Assembly: GCA_029881725.1 (NCBI GenBank)
Contig: JAOUMB010000022.1
Location: forward strand, 1 to 42,585
DNA: 42,585 bases
Source of the DNA: Nitrospirota bacterium
GTDB lineage: Bacteria; Nitrospirota; JACRHL01
Direction of reading: 5' to 3'
Shown: in pieces, positions 1-7,955 of the stretch
Layout of the letters: each line of letters opens with the position of its first letter
Numbering within the stretch: position 1 is the stretch's first letter
Program-made: the position numbers and the translations under genes
The notes under the pieces: model-generated
The model's input: only the letters and a program-made list of their open reading frames with translations
Databases searched by the model: none
What the model was told of the DNA's origin: nothing

Positions 1-10
1 GGCCCCGGTT

Positions 11-67
11 CCCTTTCTCCGCAGCCCCGATTCACGGGCTTCGGAGAAGGGTAACAGGAATCGGGGC
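11..67. other. Pseudoknot-capable structured element
   Basis: Two long interleaved complementarities are visible. Bases 11-21 pair with 42-51 (10 bp, one bulged T). Bases 24-33 pair perfectly with 58-67 (10 bp), and 24-33 lies inside the loop of the first pair. This a-b-a'-b' order is that of an H-type pseudoknot, or of two mutually exclusive hairpins. A shorter alternative (23-27 with 36-40) competes with it. It lies about 110 bases downstream of the minus-strand amylase gene and near the left edge, so it could be a 3' element of that transcript or of a plus-strand gene outside the window. There is no T-run, so it is not a classical terminator. The orientation is undecidable because both strands can form it. 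Confidence 0.45.
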
Positions 68-174
68 GTCCCGCGCCGGGCGGCATGGCACCAGAGAAAG
101 CCCCCCCCGAGACCGCTCCCCCCTGCGGCCTCTTTGGGGCCCCCACCCCGCCGCCAGCCAATAGGGCCCCGCGC

Positions 175-2055
175 CTAGCAGTAAACCACAAACCCGGCGG
201 CGGGCACGGTCAGGTGCACCATGCTGCGGCCATCGTGGGCGGCGGTCACCATCTCCTTGGTATGCAGAATCCCCGAGGTGCTGGAATGGATGCAGGTAAG
301 GGCCGAACCGGGGGGGGTGATGTTGGCATCCACCGTCACCCAGGCGGTTCTCGGCTGGTCCGGATCGGTGTTGATGGCCAGCAGGTACTCCTGATTATTA
401 AAGAGGCGGGACCACGGCACCACCGAGCGCATCAGGCCCTGGCCGATCCGGCGCGGATAGCCGAAGGTGATGCCATCCCCGGAGATTTCGCGCAGGTATT
501 GCCGCCCGCGGCGCAGGGCCTTGTGCTGGGCGCGCAACTGGAGCACCTGGGTGGTGGCCTGGTAGATGGCGTGGTTCTCGTCAAAGAAGTGCTTTCCCTT
601 TGAGCGGAACGCCCCGAACGCGCCGCCGAACATGGATTCGCGGATGTAGCGGTCGGCATACCCTTCGTCTCCGCGGTGGCCTCCTTCCCCGTCAAAGCCC
701 TGTTCGGACCCGTAGTAGATGCACGGAATTCCCAGCGTGGTGGCGTTGAGGGCAATGGCCGCCGGAGCCAGTTTGGCGAAGCTGGAACTGTGGGCGCAGA
801 AACGCTGCTTGTGTTGCCCCTGATCCACCTGATCGTGGTCGTCGAACATGGTCACCACCCGGTCGCGGAACCAGGTCTGGCTGTCCTGCCCCACCTGCTC
901 GCCGTTGCGGAACAGGTCAAAATAGTGAATCGGGTCCAGGTCTCCCTTGACCAGTTTTTCCATGTTCGGCATCACCTCGTTGATGCCGAGGGCGGCATCG
1001 AGGCCCCGCCGCTGCATGGCGCTCACCACCTCGGGGCGTTCGCCGACGATCTCGCCGATCAGGTAGAAATTGTCCTTGCCGATGGACTGGGCGAACTCGT
1101 GCAGCACCGCGGTCATGTACCGCGTTGCCCCCGGGTCCATGTGCTTGACCGTATCCACCCGGAACCCGTCCAGGTCGGCGTAGGCGATCCAGTATTTGCA
1201 GGCCTCGCAGATGGCGCGCAGGGCGTGGGAAGGGTGGTAGTCCGCCTCCGGCCCATTCCCCAGATCGATATCCTTCAGGGCGTAAAAATCGCCGCTCAGG
1301 TACTCCGCCAGATTGTTCCACCCGCTTTCCCGGATTTGTCCCATGCGGGTGAACGTGCCCGGCTCCTGCAACTCGGCGGGCCACACGGCGCCATTGGGCC
1401 AGCCGGTGGGCGCGGCGGCGCCCGGCTCGAACGGCAGCAGGGTTTGGCTCTTGATGTCCTTGCGGAACCCGGCGGCCTCGAACTTGCCTCCGGACCACTC
1501 CGGGGACCCCGCCGTGTAGGCGAACACATCCCCGCTGTGGTTGACGATCACGTCCAGAATCACCCGCATGTCCATGTCGTGGGCGGCTTTCACCAGCTGC
1601 TTGAGGTCCTCGCGGGTGCCGAAGCGCGGCTCCACCTCGAGAAAATTCTGCACGCCATAGCCGTGATAGGTGTCCGCCTTGGTCACCTGTTTGAACAGCG
1701 GGCTGATCCAGATGGCGGTGATGCCCATCCGTTGCAGGTATCCCAGTTTGCTCTGCAATCCCTTGAGGGTGCCGCCGGTAAAGTCCTTTCCGGCGGCGCG
1801 CCAGAGGGTGGAATCGGCCTTTGGCTCAATGGCGTTTTCATAATCCGTGGCCGCATCGTAGCGCGGGGTGCCGCTCCCCGAAATGACCGTTCCGGCGTTG
1901 TTCCGGTAATCGGCCTCCTTGCCGTCCGAGAAGCGGTCGAGCATCAGAAAATACAGCACCTCGTCCTCCCATGCGGTGGGGGAGGGCGTGTAGTCGCGCC
2001 CGGCGGTGAGTTTGGCCAGGTCGATTTCGGCGATGGATTTGTGGGTGGTGGTCAT
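175..2055 (-). CDS. GH13 alpha-amylase-family glycoside hydrolase
   Basis: About 626 residues; probably hydrolyses or rearranges alpha-1,4/1,6-glucans. The four GH13 regions are present. Region I is DVIVNH at about 168-173. Region II is GFRVD, with nucleophile Asp301. Region III is GEIVGE, with acid/base Glu335. Region IV is FDDHD at 404-408. I chose the ATG at 2055 rather than the upstream open frame to 2196 because an AGGGGG ribosome site sits about 9 bases upstream and the added residues look non-coding (Arg/Pro-rich, no family similarity). There is no convincing signal peptide, so it is probably cytoplasmic. The N-terminal WEDEVLYFLMLDRF and the later FTGGTLKGL stretch are typical of neopullulanase/cyclomaltodextrinase-like or alpha-amylase members; substrate specificity cannot be read from sequence. 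It stands alone, with the POT transporter gene upstream on the same strand. Confidence 0.93.
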   Translation of the reverse strand: MTTTHKSIAEIDLAKLTAGRDYTPSPTAWEDEVLYFLMLDRFSDGKEADYRNNAGTVISGSGTPRYDAATDYENAIEPKADSTLWRAAGKDFTGGTLKGLQSKLGYLQRMGITAIWISPLFKQVTKADTYHGYGVQNFLEVEPRFGTREDLKQLVKAAHDMDMRVILDVIVNHSGDVFAYTAGSPEWSGGKFEAAGFRKDIKSQTLLPFEPGAAAPTGWPNGAVWPAELQEPGTFTRMGQIRESGWNNLAEYLSGDFYALKDIDLGNGPEADYHPSHALRAICEACKYWIAYADLDGFRVDTVKHMDPGATRYMTAVLHEFAQSIGKDNFYLIGEIVGERPEVVSAMQRRGLDAALGINEVMPNMEKLVKGDLDPIHYFDLFRNGEQVGQDSQTWFRDRVVTMFDDHDQVDQGQHKQRFCAHSSSFAKLAPAAIALNATTLGIPCIYYGSEQGFDGEGGHRGDEGYADRYIRESMFGGAFGAFRSKGKHFFDENHAIYQATTQVLQLRAQHKALRRGRQYLREISGDGITFGYPRRIGQGLMRSVVPWSRLFNNQEYLLAINTDPDQPRTAWVTVDANITPPGSALTCIHSSTSGILHTKEMVTAAHDGRSMVHLTVPAAGFVVYC

Positions 2056-2198
2056 GGCGTCGGTCCCCCTGTGGTGGGCCGACGGGATAGGCCGACGGCC
2101 CGGTGTGCGGCGAACGAGGCACGGCTGCGGCTTCCCCCTTGCGGCACGGGTGCCGCAAATTTCCCGAGACCCACCTCGCAGATTGGAAACTCTCATCG

Positions 2199-2227
2199 AC
2201 CTTACGCCGGTCGGAAACCCGCGTCAA
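2199..2227 (-). promoter_or_regulatory. Possible sigma70-type promoter of the GH13 gene
   Basis: Read on the minus strand, TTGACG (2222-2227) is followed after 17 bases by TAAGGT (2199-2204). The -35 matches 5 of 6 consensus bases, the -10 only 3 of 6. It would start a transcript about 140 bases ahead of the GH13 start codon at 2055. Confidence 0.35.
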
Positions 2228-2258
2228 CGGGTGGAGCAATGGCTAAACGATGCTTTGT

Positions 2259-3620
2259 TTATCCGTCATGCGCGTCCCCCGGCAGCGGCTCCTCCGCGTG
2301 CAGGTAGGTTTTCCCCGTGTACAGCCGGGCCACGCCGATGAACGCCAGCGCCGTGGCCAGCATCAGGCCGGTGAAGAACCAGTAGTAATCCGCCCCCGCC
2401 AGCAGCACCGTGCCGTCGTCCCGGCGGATGAGGAAATTGACCGCGCCGGTGAACAGGTTGCCCGCCGCGATGGACAGCATGAAAAACGCCATCACGAACG
2501 ATTTCATGCGCGCCGGAGCCTGGGTGTAGGAAAACTCCAGACAGGTGATCGACACCATCACCTCGGCGCAGGTGAGCAGCACATAGGCGGCCACCTGCCA
2601 GCCGATGTGCGGCATCGCGCCGCCGTCGATGGCCCGTTGCACCAGGGTCGGCACCAGAAACGCCGCCGCCGCCACGAACAGGCCGATGCCGATCTTGCGC
2701 AGCGGGGTGAGCGGAAACACCCGCTCGATGGCCGGATACACCCCATAGGAAAACAGCGGGATCAGCACCATCACCAGCAGCGGGTTGACCGCCTGAATCT
2801 GCGCCGGCAGCAGCTCGAAGCCGAACACCACCCGGTCCATGTGGCGGGCCTGCAACACCCAGGCGGAGCCGGTCTGGTCGAACAGGGCCCAGAACATGGC
2901 CACGAAGGCGTAGATGACGCTCAGCTTCAGCAGCGCCGCAACGCCTTCTTTTGAAAAGCACTCGGCAAGAAACGCCCGGCCGCCGGGGGGGATGTGCACG
3001 AAGCGGTGCCGCCCGGCCCGGAACGCGACGGTGGCGAGCACCATCAGCACGCCGGGCACGGCAAAGGCCACGGCGGGCCCATGCCGTTCCAGCAGCCACG
3101 GGGTGGCCAGGGTGGAGGCGAACGCCCCCAGGTTGATGGCGAAGTAGAACCAGCCGAACACGCGCGGGATCAGATGCCGGTTGCTGTGCCCGAACTGGTC
3201 CCCCAGATGCGCCGACACGCACGGCTTGATGCCGCCGGAGCCCACCGCGATCAGCGCCAGCCCCAGCGCCAGCCCCATGCGGGTGTCGTCCAGGGCCAGC
3301 GCGAAATGCCCCAGGCAATAGATGAGCGACAGGCCGATGATGGTGCGGTATTTCCCCAGCAGGCCGTCCGCCAGCAGCGCGCCGAACAGCGGCAGGAAAT
3401 AGACCGCGGAGACGAACAGGTGGTACCACCCCTTGGCCTCCTCCTCGCCCATGAAGGCGGGCTGGCCCGCGCCGTTCATCAGGTAGCCGGTCATGAACAC
3501 CACCAGAATGGCGCGCATGCCATAGAACGAAAACCGCTCCGCCGCCTCGTTGGCGACGATGAACGGAATGCCCCCCGGCATGTTCGGGGAAGGGACGGGT
3601 GCGGTGCGGTAACGGGTCAT
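2259..3620 (-). CDS. POT-family proton-dependent oligopeptide transporter
   Basis: 453 residues; an inner-membrane MFS protein of the POT/PTR2 family, which imports di- and tripeptides with protons. The family ExxERFxxYG motif is at residues 25-34 (Glu25, Glu28, Arg29, Phe30, Tyr33, Gly34). A GGIKPCVSAHLGDQFG stretch and FYFAINLGAFAS match the two PTR2 signature regions. About 12-14 hydrophobic segments are visible. The ATG at 3620 places the ExxER motif at the usual distance from the N-terminus. The open frame runs up to 3803, but those residues are Arg/Pro-rich and unlike a transporter. No good ribosome site precedes 3620, so the start is less certain than the family. It is divergent from the glycosyltransferase at 3851. 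The 230-base gap between them holds a TGCC-N7-GGCA dyad (3788-3802) that might be an operator. Confidence 0.9.
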   Translation of the reverse strand: MTRYRTAPVPSPNMPGGIPFIVANEAAERFSFYGMRAILVVFMTGYLMNGAGQPAFMGEEEAKGWYHLFVSAVYFLPLFGALLADGLLGKYRTIIGLSLIYCLGHFALALDDTRMGLALGLALIAVGSGGIKPCVSAHLGDQFGHSNRHLIPRVFGWFYFAINLGAFASTLATPWLLERHGPAVAFAVPGVLMVLATVAFRAGRHRFVHIPPGGRAFLAECFSKEGVAALLKLSVIYAFVAMFWALFDQTGSAWVLQARHMDRVVFGFELLPAQIQAVNPLLVMVLIPLFSYGVYPAIERVFPLTPLRKIGIGLFVAAAAFLVPTLVQRAIDGGAMPHIGWQVAAYVLLTCAEVMVSITCLEFSYTQAPARMKSFVMAFFMLSIAAGNLFTGAVNFLIRRDDGTVLLAGADYYWFFTGLMLATALAFIGVARLYTGKTYLHAEEPLPGDAHDG

Positions 3621-3850
3621 GATGGCGGCGTTTTCCGCCGAAAAGAATGGACGACATGAGACCTGTCTGTCCACCCGGTTCCCAACGCGGGGGCGGTTCG
3701 GGAGCATCCCGGGGGGAGAGCGGGGAAGGGTATGGGTACCAAAACCACCAGAACGGTTCCGCGCACGTGGCCGAAATCGCGCTTTTATGCCAAAATACGG
3801 CAATTGGCGTCCGTTTGGGGCGATGCTGACAGGCGGACCGGGAGAGCGTG

Positions 3851-5389
3851 ATGGGCAAGCACATCGTCATCCACAGCATTGGCTCGCTGGGCGACCTGTT
3901 TCCGTTTCTGCGCATCGGCAAGGCGCTTGCCGTGCGCGGGCACCGGGTCACCATCGCCACCCTGTCCCTGTATCAGGAGCGGGTGGAAAAGGCCGGGCTC
4001 GGCTTCCACAAAACCGGGCCGGAACTGCCGGAACTCACCCCGGAACTGGTGGAGGCCATCGCCGATCCGGTGTCCGGCGGCGAATACCTGCACCGCAAAC
4101 TGCTCTACCCCGCCATCGAGGAATGCTATGCCGACCTGATGGACGCGTGCCACGGGGCCGACCTGCTGGTGTCCGGCTCCATCGCCTATGCCGCGCCCAT
4201 CGTGGCGGCCATGACCGGCATCCGCTGGGTCTCCACCAACCTGCAACCGATGTTCATGTTTTCGGCCTACGATCCGCCGGTGCCGCCGCCCGCGCCGGGG
4301 CTGCGGCATCTGAAGAAAATGCTCGGCTCCATCTATGGCCGCTCGCTGAAAAAGCGCTTCCGCAAGGAGGCCAGCGGCTGGGCCGGACCCATCTACCGCC
4401 TGCGCGGCACCCTGGGCCTGCCCCGTGGCGGGGAGCCGATCACCGAGGCGGCCTATTCCCCGCTGCTGCATCTGGCCCTGTTTTCACCGCAGATCGGCAA
4501 GCGCCAGAAGGACTGGCCCAGAACCACCCGCCAGTGCGGATTTGTATTCGAGCCCGGCGCGCCCAAGGTGTTTGCCGACACCCCCCTGCCCGGCGACCTG
4601 GGCCGCTTCGAGATTCCCCCCGCCCCGCCCGAGCCCCGCGCCGGGGAGTATCGCGGCCAGACGGAAGGGGAGGAGCCGGCGCACGCCGGTTCTGCCGAGC
4701 CACATGCCGATGCCCATGTCGAGCCGCATGCCGAAGCGATGCGGGAGGTACTGGAGCCGGTTCCGGCCGACCATGGGCAACGGGTGGAGCATTTCATGTA
4801 TCAGGAGCAGCGGCCGTTGCTGTTCACCCTGGGCTCGTCGGCCACCTACATTGCGGGTGACTATTTCATCACCGCCATGGAAGCCGCCGAAGCGGTGGGG
4901 CGCAACGCCATTCTGATCGGCGACGATGCGGTGGCCAGCTGGCGGCTGGCGGGGGAGCCCACCCACGTGGCGGCGTTCGACTACCTGCCCTATGAAGACG
5001 TGTTCGGCCGCGCCTCGGTGATCGTCCATCAGGGCGGCATCGGCACCACCGCCGAGGCCCTGCGCGCGGGCGTGCCGCAACTGGTGGTGCCGTTCGGCTC
5101 CGATCAGTACGACAACGGCGAACGCATCAAACGCCTGGGGTGCGGCCTGTGGGTGGCGCGGGACGGGTTTGATCACCGGAACGCGCCCAAGCTGCTGGGG
5201 CAGATGCTAAACGAGACCCGCTACGCCACCGCCGCCCGCCAAACCGCCGAGGCCATCCGCGCCGAAGACGGGCTGAAGGAGGCGGTACTGGCCCTGGAGG
5301 GCCTGTTGAACCCCGATGCCCCGCAGACCGCGGTGCAGTCGAAGGTGAGCCCGGCGCCGACCCCGGAACCGGTGGGGACGGGCGGCTAA
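3851..5389 (+). CDS. UGT/MGT-like glycosyltransferase (GT1 type, GT-B fold)
   Basis: 512 residues. The N-terminal half opens with HIVIHSIGSLGDLFPFL, the glycine-rich first strand and loop of UGT/sterol-glucosyltransferase-like enzymes. The C-terminal nucleotide-sugar region (about 390-425) contains VIVHQGGIGTTAEAL and GVPQLVVPFGSDQ, the family signature with the HQGG motif. It probably moves a sugar from an NDP-sugar to a lipid or small hydrophobic acceptor; the acceptor is unknown. The ATG at 3851 has a GGGAGAG ribosome site 4-5 bases ahead; the adjacent GTG at 3848 is too close to that site. Residues about 270-316 form an unusual Glu/Ala/His-rich insert (EPHADAHV/EPHAEAMR repeat) between the two domains, which I do not expect in the family. 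No signal peptide is seen, so it is probably cytoplasmic or peripheral to the inner membrane. Confidence 0.88.
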   Translation: MGKHIVIHSIGSLGDLFPFLRIGKALAVRGHRVTIATLSLYQERVEKAGLGFHKTGPELPELTPELVEAIADPVSGGEYLHRKLLYPAIEECYADLMDACHGADLLVSGSIAYAAPIVAAMTGIRWVSTNLQPMFMFSAYDPPVPPPAPGLRHLKKMLGSIYGRSLKKRFRKEASGWAGPIYRLRGTLGLPRGGEPITEAAYSPLLHLALFSPQIGKRQKDWPRTTRQCGFVFEPGAPKVFADTPLPGDLGRFEIPPAPPEPRAGEYRGQTEGEEPAHAGSAEPHADAHVEPHAEAMREVLEPVPADHGQRVEHFMYQEQRPLLFTLGSSATYIAGDYFITAMEAAEAVGRNAILIGDDAVASWRLAGEPTHVAAFDYLPYEDVFGRASVIVHQGGIGTTAEALRAGVPQLVVPFGSDQYDNGERIKRLGCGLWVARDGFDHRNAPKLLGQMLNETRYATAARQTAEAIRAEDGLKEAVLALEGLLNPDAPQTAVQSKVSPAPTPEPVGTGG

Positions 5390-5444
5390 ACGGAAATCCG
5401 TTCCGGCGATTTTTATGCGCCGGGCTTCCCGCCCCCAACCCGTC

Positions 5445-5464
5445 ATTCCCGCGCAGGCGGGAAT
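5445..5464. repeat. REP-like palindrome
   Basis: ATTCCCGC-GCAG-GCGGGAAT is a perfect 8-bp inverted repeat with a 4-base loop, preceded by CGTC and followed by CCAG. This is the layout of the widespread GTCATTCCCGC/GCGGGAATCCAG palindromic repeats of many proteobacterial genomes. It lies about 55 bases after the glycosyltransferase stop codon. Confidence 0.6.
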
Positions 5465-5940
5465 CCAGAGCCAAGGCATTGCCGATCGGCCATTCCGACC
5501 GACGGCACCCAGCCGGTGGAAGGCGGCATGGACCTTTCCCCGGCCTTGTGTGTGAATGATCGCGTAGGGCCGGTCGCACGGGTCCCATCCCGCTTGCTTC
5601 ATTTCTTCCACGTCCTTCCAGCCCCCCCAATCCCCATCCCTTATCCCCCCACAGGGGGACAAGGGGGTGTGCTGCGCGCACGGCGGTATGTGACTGTAGA
5701 GGACTTTTTGGAACTCTTTCGGTGGAAATGACAGGCCGCCTTGCGTTCCGTATTGGCGATCGTCGATGGGCCACGCCGTGGGGGCATCGGGTGGCTTCTG
5801 TTGTCCGTTTGGGTCGGAATGAGCCAATCGGTAATCAATCCGTGATATTTCCTCTTACGAACCGTTAACGCACCGGTAACTTAGCCTGCTGCTACGCGCT
5901 CGGCGGGAGTGGCTGGCGCGGGGTTTTTCGCGCCTTGGCC

Positions 5941-5985
5941 TTCCCGCGCAGCCGGTTGGCCGTGTGCCGGGCAGCGGGAATCCAG
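5941..5985. repeat. Second, degenerate REP-like palindrome
   Basis: TTCCCGCGCAG (5941-5951) and CAGCGGGAATCCAG (5972-5985) are the two halves of the repeat at 5445-5464. Here they are separated by about 20 unrelated bases, so it looks like a related but decayed or expanded copy. Confidence 0.45.
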
Positions 5986-6271
5986 GGGACTGAAAATTTC
6001 GTTACGCCGTATAAACAAAGGCGACGCGGGCTTTTTGCGGCGGACCGGCGGGGCCAAAAAGGCCGTTCCGTTGGCCCCCCAGTCCGGATTTCCGCCTGGG
6101 CGGAACGGCCCTCCAATGGGGAACGCTGGACGGCCCAAGGGCCGCACCCGGAACCCTCCCCCCCGTGCGCCCCGCACCCACAAGTTTAAAAATCTCCACG
6201 TTTTCAATCTCTTCTGCACCATGCGCCGGGCACCCCCCCTCCACCACAAAGCCCTTTTATTCCCACATTTA

Positions 6272-6349
6272 CAATGGGTTCTGAAAATCCTCCGGCAAAA
6301 TCGGGTGGGAAATAAATCAAATCGTGCTACCGGCCTTCAGAACCCATTG
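6272..6349. repeat. 14-bp perfect inverted repeat (78-base unit)
   Basis: CAATGGGTTCTGAA (6272-6285) and its exact reverse complement TTCAGAACCCATTG (6336-6349) flank 50 bases that contain GAAATAAATC. The unit could fold as one long hairpin or be a tiny MITE-like element. No clear target-site duplication is visible on its borders. Confidence 0.6.
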
Positions 6350-6365
6350 ATATTCCGTTCCGAGG

Positions 6366-6394
6366 GCACCGTGAACATGCGAAACCCACGGTGC
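6366..6394. repeat. 8-bp inverted repeat GCACCGTG/CACGGTGC
   Basis: GCACCGTG (6366-6373) and CACGGTGC (6387-6394) are exact reverse complements around a 13-base loop. The core CACCGTG appears again at 6465-6471, just before the next inverted repeat. It lies inside the A+T-rich noncoding island. Confidence 0.45.
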
Positions 6395-6472
6395 GAAACG
6401 CCCCCACAAAGGGGTTTTTATTCCACAAAAACAGGCAGTTCTGCGCGCGAACACCGTTAATTTTCACCGTGT

Positions 6473-6552
6473 TTTATTTCGCAACCACAAACGCGAATTT
6501 TCAAATGAAAACAACTGGTTCTGGATTTTCAGCCGATTTTTTGCGAAATAAA
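6473..6552. repeat. 12-bp perfect inverted repeat
   Basis: TTTATTTCGCAA (6473-6484) and TTGCGAAATAAA (6541-6552) are exact reverse complements around 56 bases. The right arm also resembles the GGGAAATAAATC segment inside the 6272-6349 unit, so the elements appear to share ancestry or a common binding motif. Confidence 0.55.
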
Positions 6553-6938
6553 TCCGCCGTGCCCACAAACGGCCAAAAACAACACGATATTAGTTGGTTA
6601 TGCCCGGTGGTTTGCCGTGGCCCACGGTTTAGCTTTGCGGTTTGCGAAGCGAAATAGCACGATTTTGCCCCCGCCGCGCCGCCCAAAGGCCCCGCGTGCC
6701 CGCCCGGTACCGCTTTATAACCGGTTGTTTTTACGAAGCGGCCCCGCGCCGCCCGGGCCACAGGCGCCAGATCGGCCAGATCCACCGGCGGGCAGGTTCG
6801 CCCATGCGCTACGCTGGCTCCCGATGTTCGGTCCGCCGGGAAATGACGGCGGGGCATCGGCCGCCACGGAGGGTGTGGAAACCCGCACCGGTGGGGTAGG
6901 ATGAACCGGGGAACCGGACTTGGTGAAAAAGGAGCCAC

Positions 6939-7523
6939 ATGGGCAGCGACATCACGGTCAATCACGACATTCATCCGCTGTTGCGGCAGCGGCGCAGCCC
7001 GCGAGCGTTTGCCGACCGGGACCTGGCGGACGACATGCTGCGCGCGCTGATCGAGGCCGCCCGCTGGGCCCCGTCGTGCTTCAACGCCCAGCCGTGGCGG
7101 TTGCTGGTCACCCGCAAGGGCAGCCCGGCCCACGGGCGGCTGACCGAATGCCTGAGCGAGGGCAACCGCCGCTGGGCGCCCGCTGCCCCGGTCCTGATCC
7201 TGACCGTGGCCCGGAGCGCGTTCGACGGCGGCCGCCCCAATCGCCATGCGGCGCACGACGTGGGGCTGGCGGTGGGGCAACTGACCTTGCAGGCCACCGC
7301 CGTGGGGTTGTGCGTGCATCAGATGGGCGGCTTCGACCCCGATCGGGCGCGGGCCGCGTTTGCCGTGCCGGACGGCTTCGAGCCGGTGACCGTGGTGGCC
7401 ATCGGCTATCCCGGCGATCCGGACACCCTGCCGGAGGATCTGCGTGAAAAGGAACTCGCGGGCCGCACCCGCATGCCGCTGGAGTCGTTCACCTTTGGCG
7501 GGGAGTGGGGAACCCCCCTGTAA
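6939..7523 (+). CDS. Nitroreductase-family FMN-dependent oxidoreductase
   Basis: 194 residues, normal for the small nitroreductase family: FMN enzymes that use NAD(P)H to reduce nitro compounds, quinones or related substrates in the cytoplasm. The N-terminal LLRQRRSPRAFADRDL segment is the FMN-phosphate-binding Arg-rich motif. It is followed by ALIEAARWAPSCFNAQPWR, the family's second hallmark. GLAVGQLTLQATAVGLCVHQMGGFD and VTVVAIGYPGD match the core helix and C-terminal strand. AAGGAG lies 4 bases before the ATG, so the start is firm. The gene is convergent with the HIT gene, the stop codons being 9 bases apart. The physiological substrate cannot be inferred. The long noncoding region upstream may carry its control sequences. 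Confidence 0.9.
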   Translation: MGSDITVNHDIHPLLRQRRSPRAFADRDLADDMLRALIEAARWAPSCFNAQPWRLLVTRKGSPAHGRLTECLSEGNRRWAPAAPVLILTVARSAFDGGRPNRHAAHDVGLAVGQLTLQATAVGLCVHQMGGFDPDRARAAFAVPDGFEPVTVVAIGYPGDPDTLPEDLREKELAGRTRMPLESFTFGGEWGTPL

Positions 7524-7532
7524 ACGGGGACC

Positions 7533-7955
7533 TCAGTCGCCGGGGGTAAATCCTTCGCCCAGGGCGGCATACAGCAGGGCGCGGATGTCGGCGACCTTTT
7601 CCGGGCTGTAGGCCACCGGCGGAAAGCTGCCCCACACCGGGCCGGGCCAGGCCGCATCGCCCGGATTGCGGGCCACATGGTGAACGTGCAGTTGCGGGAT
7701 GATGTTGCCCAGCGAGGCCACGTTCATCTTGTGCGCCGAGAACATCTCCGCCATCACCTCCGCCAGGTGACACGATTCGCGCATCAGCTGCTGGCGGTCG
7801 GCCTCGTTCAACTGGTGAATCTCCGTGATCCCCTCCCGCGACGGTACCAGAATGCACCAGGGGAAGCGGGCATCGTTCATCAGCAGCAGGATCGACAGGG
7901 GGAAGTTTCCCAGCCGGAAGCAATCGGAAGCGAGCCGTTCGTGAAGTTGGGTCAT
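7533..7955 (-). CDS. HIT-family nucleotide hydrolase
   Basis: 140 residues, a single histidine-triad domain. The catalytic segment is PQLHVHHVAR, with His90, His92 and His93. As in the QLHVH subfamily, the third canonical His position is hydrophobic (Val94). GNPGDAAWPGPVW-like sequence after the motif, here ARNPGDAAWPGPVWG, is typical of the proteobacterial subgroup. Family members cleave nucleotidyl phosphate or phosphoramidate bonds (AMP-lysine, Ap4A-like compounds); the exact substrate is unknown. The start at 7955 is preceded by AAAGG. It is cytoplasmic, a one-gene unit pointing into the nitroreductase stop. Confidence 0.88.
   Translation of the reverse strand: MTQLHERLASDCFRLGNFPLSILLLMNDARFPWCILVPSREGITEIHQLNEADRQQLMRESCHLAEVMAEMFSAHKMNVASLGNIIPQLHVHHVARNPGDAAWPGPVWGSFPPVAYSPEKVADIRALLYAALGEGFTPGD

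Larger units (their letters stand above)
5390..6938. other. 1.55 kb intergenic region without a convincing gene
   Basis: No open frame here has the codon bias, ribosome site or recognisable composition of its neighbours; the longest are Arg/Pro-rich artefacts. Contents: two REP-like palindromes (5445-5464 and 5941-5985); G+C-rich sequence to about 6180; then an A+T-richer island of about 480 bases (6180-6660) with nested inverted repeats. In the island, five copies of CCACAAA (6244, 6404, 6423, 6485, 6563) occur within about 330 bases. A diverged direct repeat pairs 6271-6329 with 6509-6563; both have GGTTCTG near the start and GAAATAAATC near the end. A short CCCC-ACAAA-GGGG hairpin followed by TTTTTA (6402-6420) is a weak terminator candidate on the plus strand. 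The final about 200 bases are ordinary leader of the nitroreductase gene. Confidence 0.6.

Noticed and set aside
1-67. A tRNA or tmRNA end at the left edge
   Set aside because: No T-loop GGTTC-AAT pattern, acceptor CCA or anticodon arm can be drawn; the pairing is pseudoknot-like instead.
676-2307. Long plus-strand frame opposite the GH13 gene
   Set aside because: Composition is that of antisense G+C-rich coding DNA; the minus strand carries all four GH13 catalytic regions.
5127-5827. Minus-strand frames overlapping the glycosyltransferase end and the REP-like element
   Set aside because: They cross a conserved gene and a palindromic repeat, are Pro/Arg-rich, and show no family pattern.
6244-6569. 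CRISPR-like array from the repeated CCACAAA
   Set aside because: Repeats are only 7 bases with irregular spacing and there are no cas genes in the window.
5909-6657. Small plus-strand frames over the A+T-rich island
   Set aside because: No ribosome site, no codon bias, and they run through inverted repeats; better explained as noncoding.
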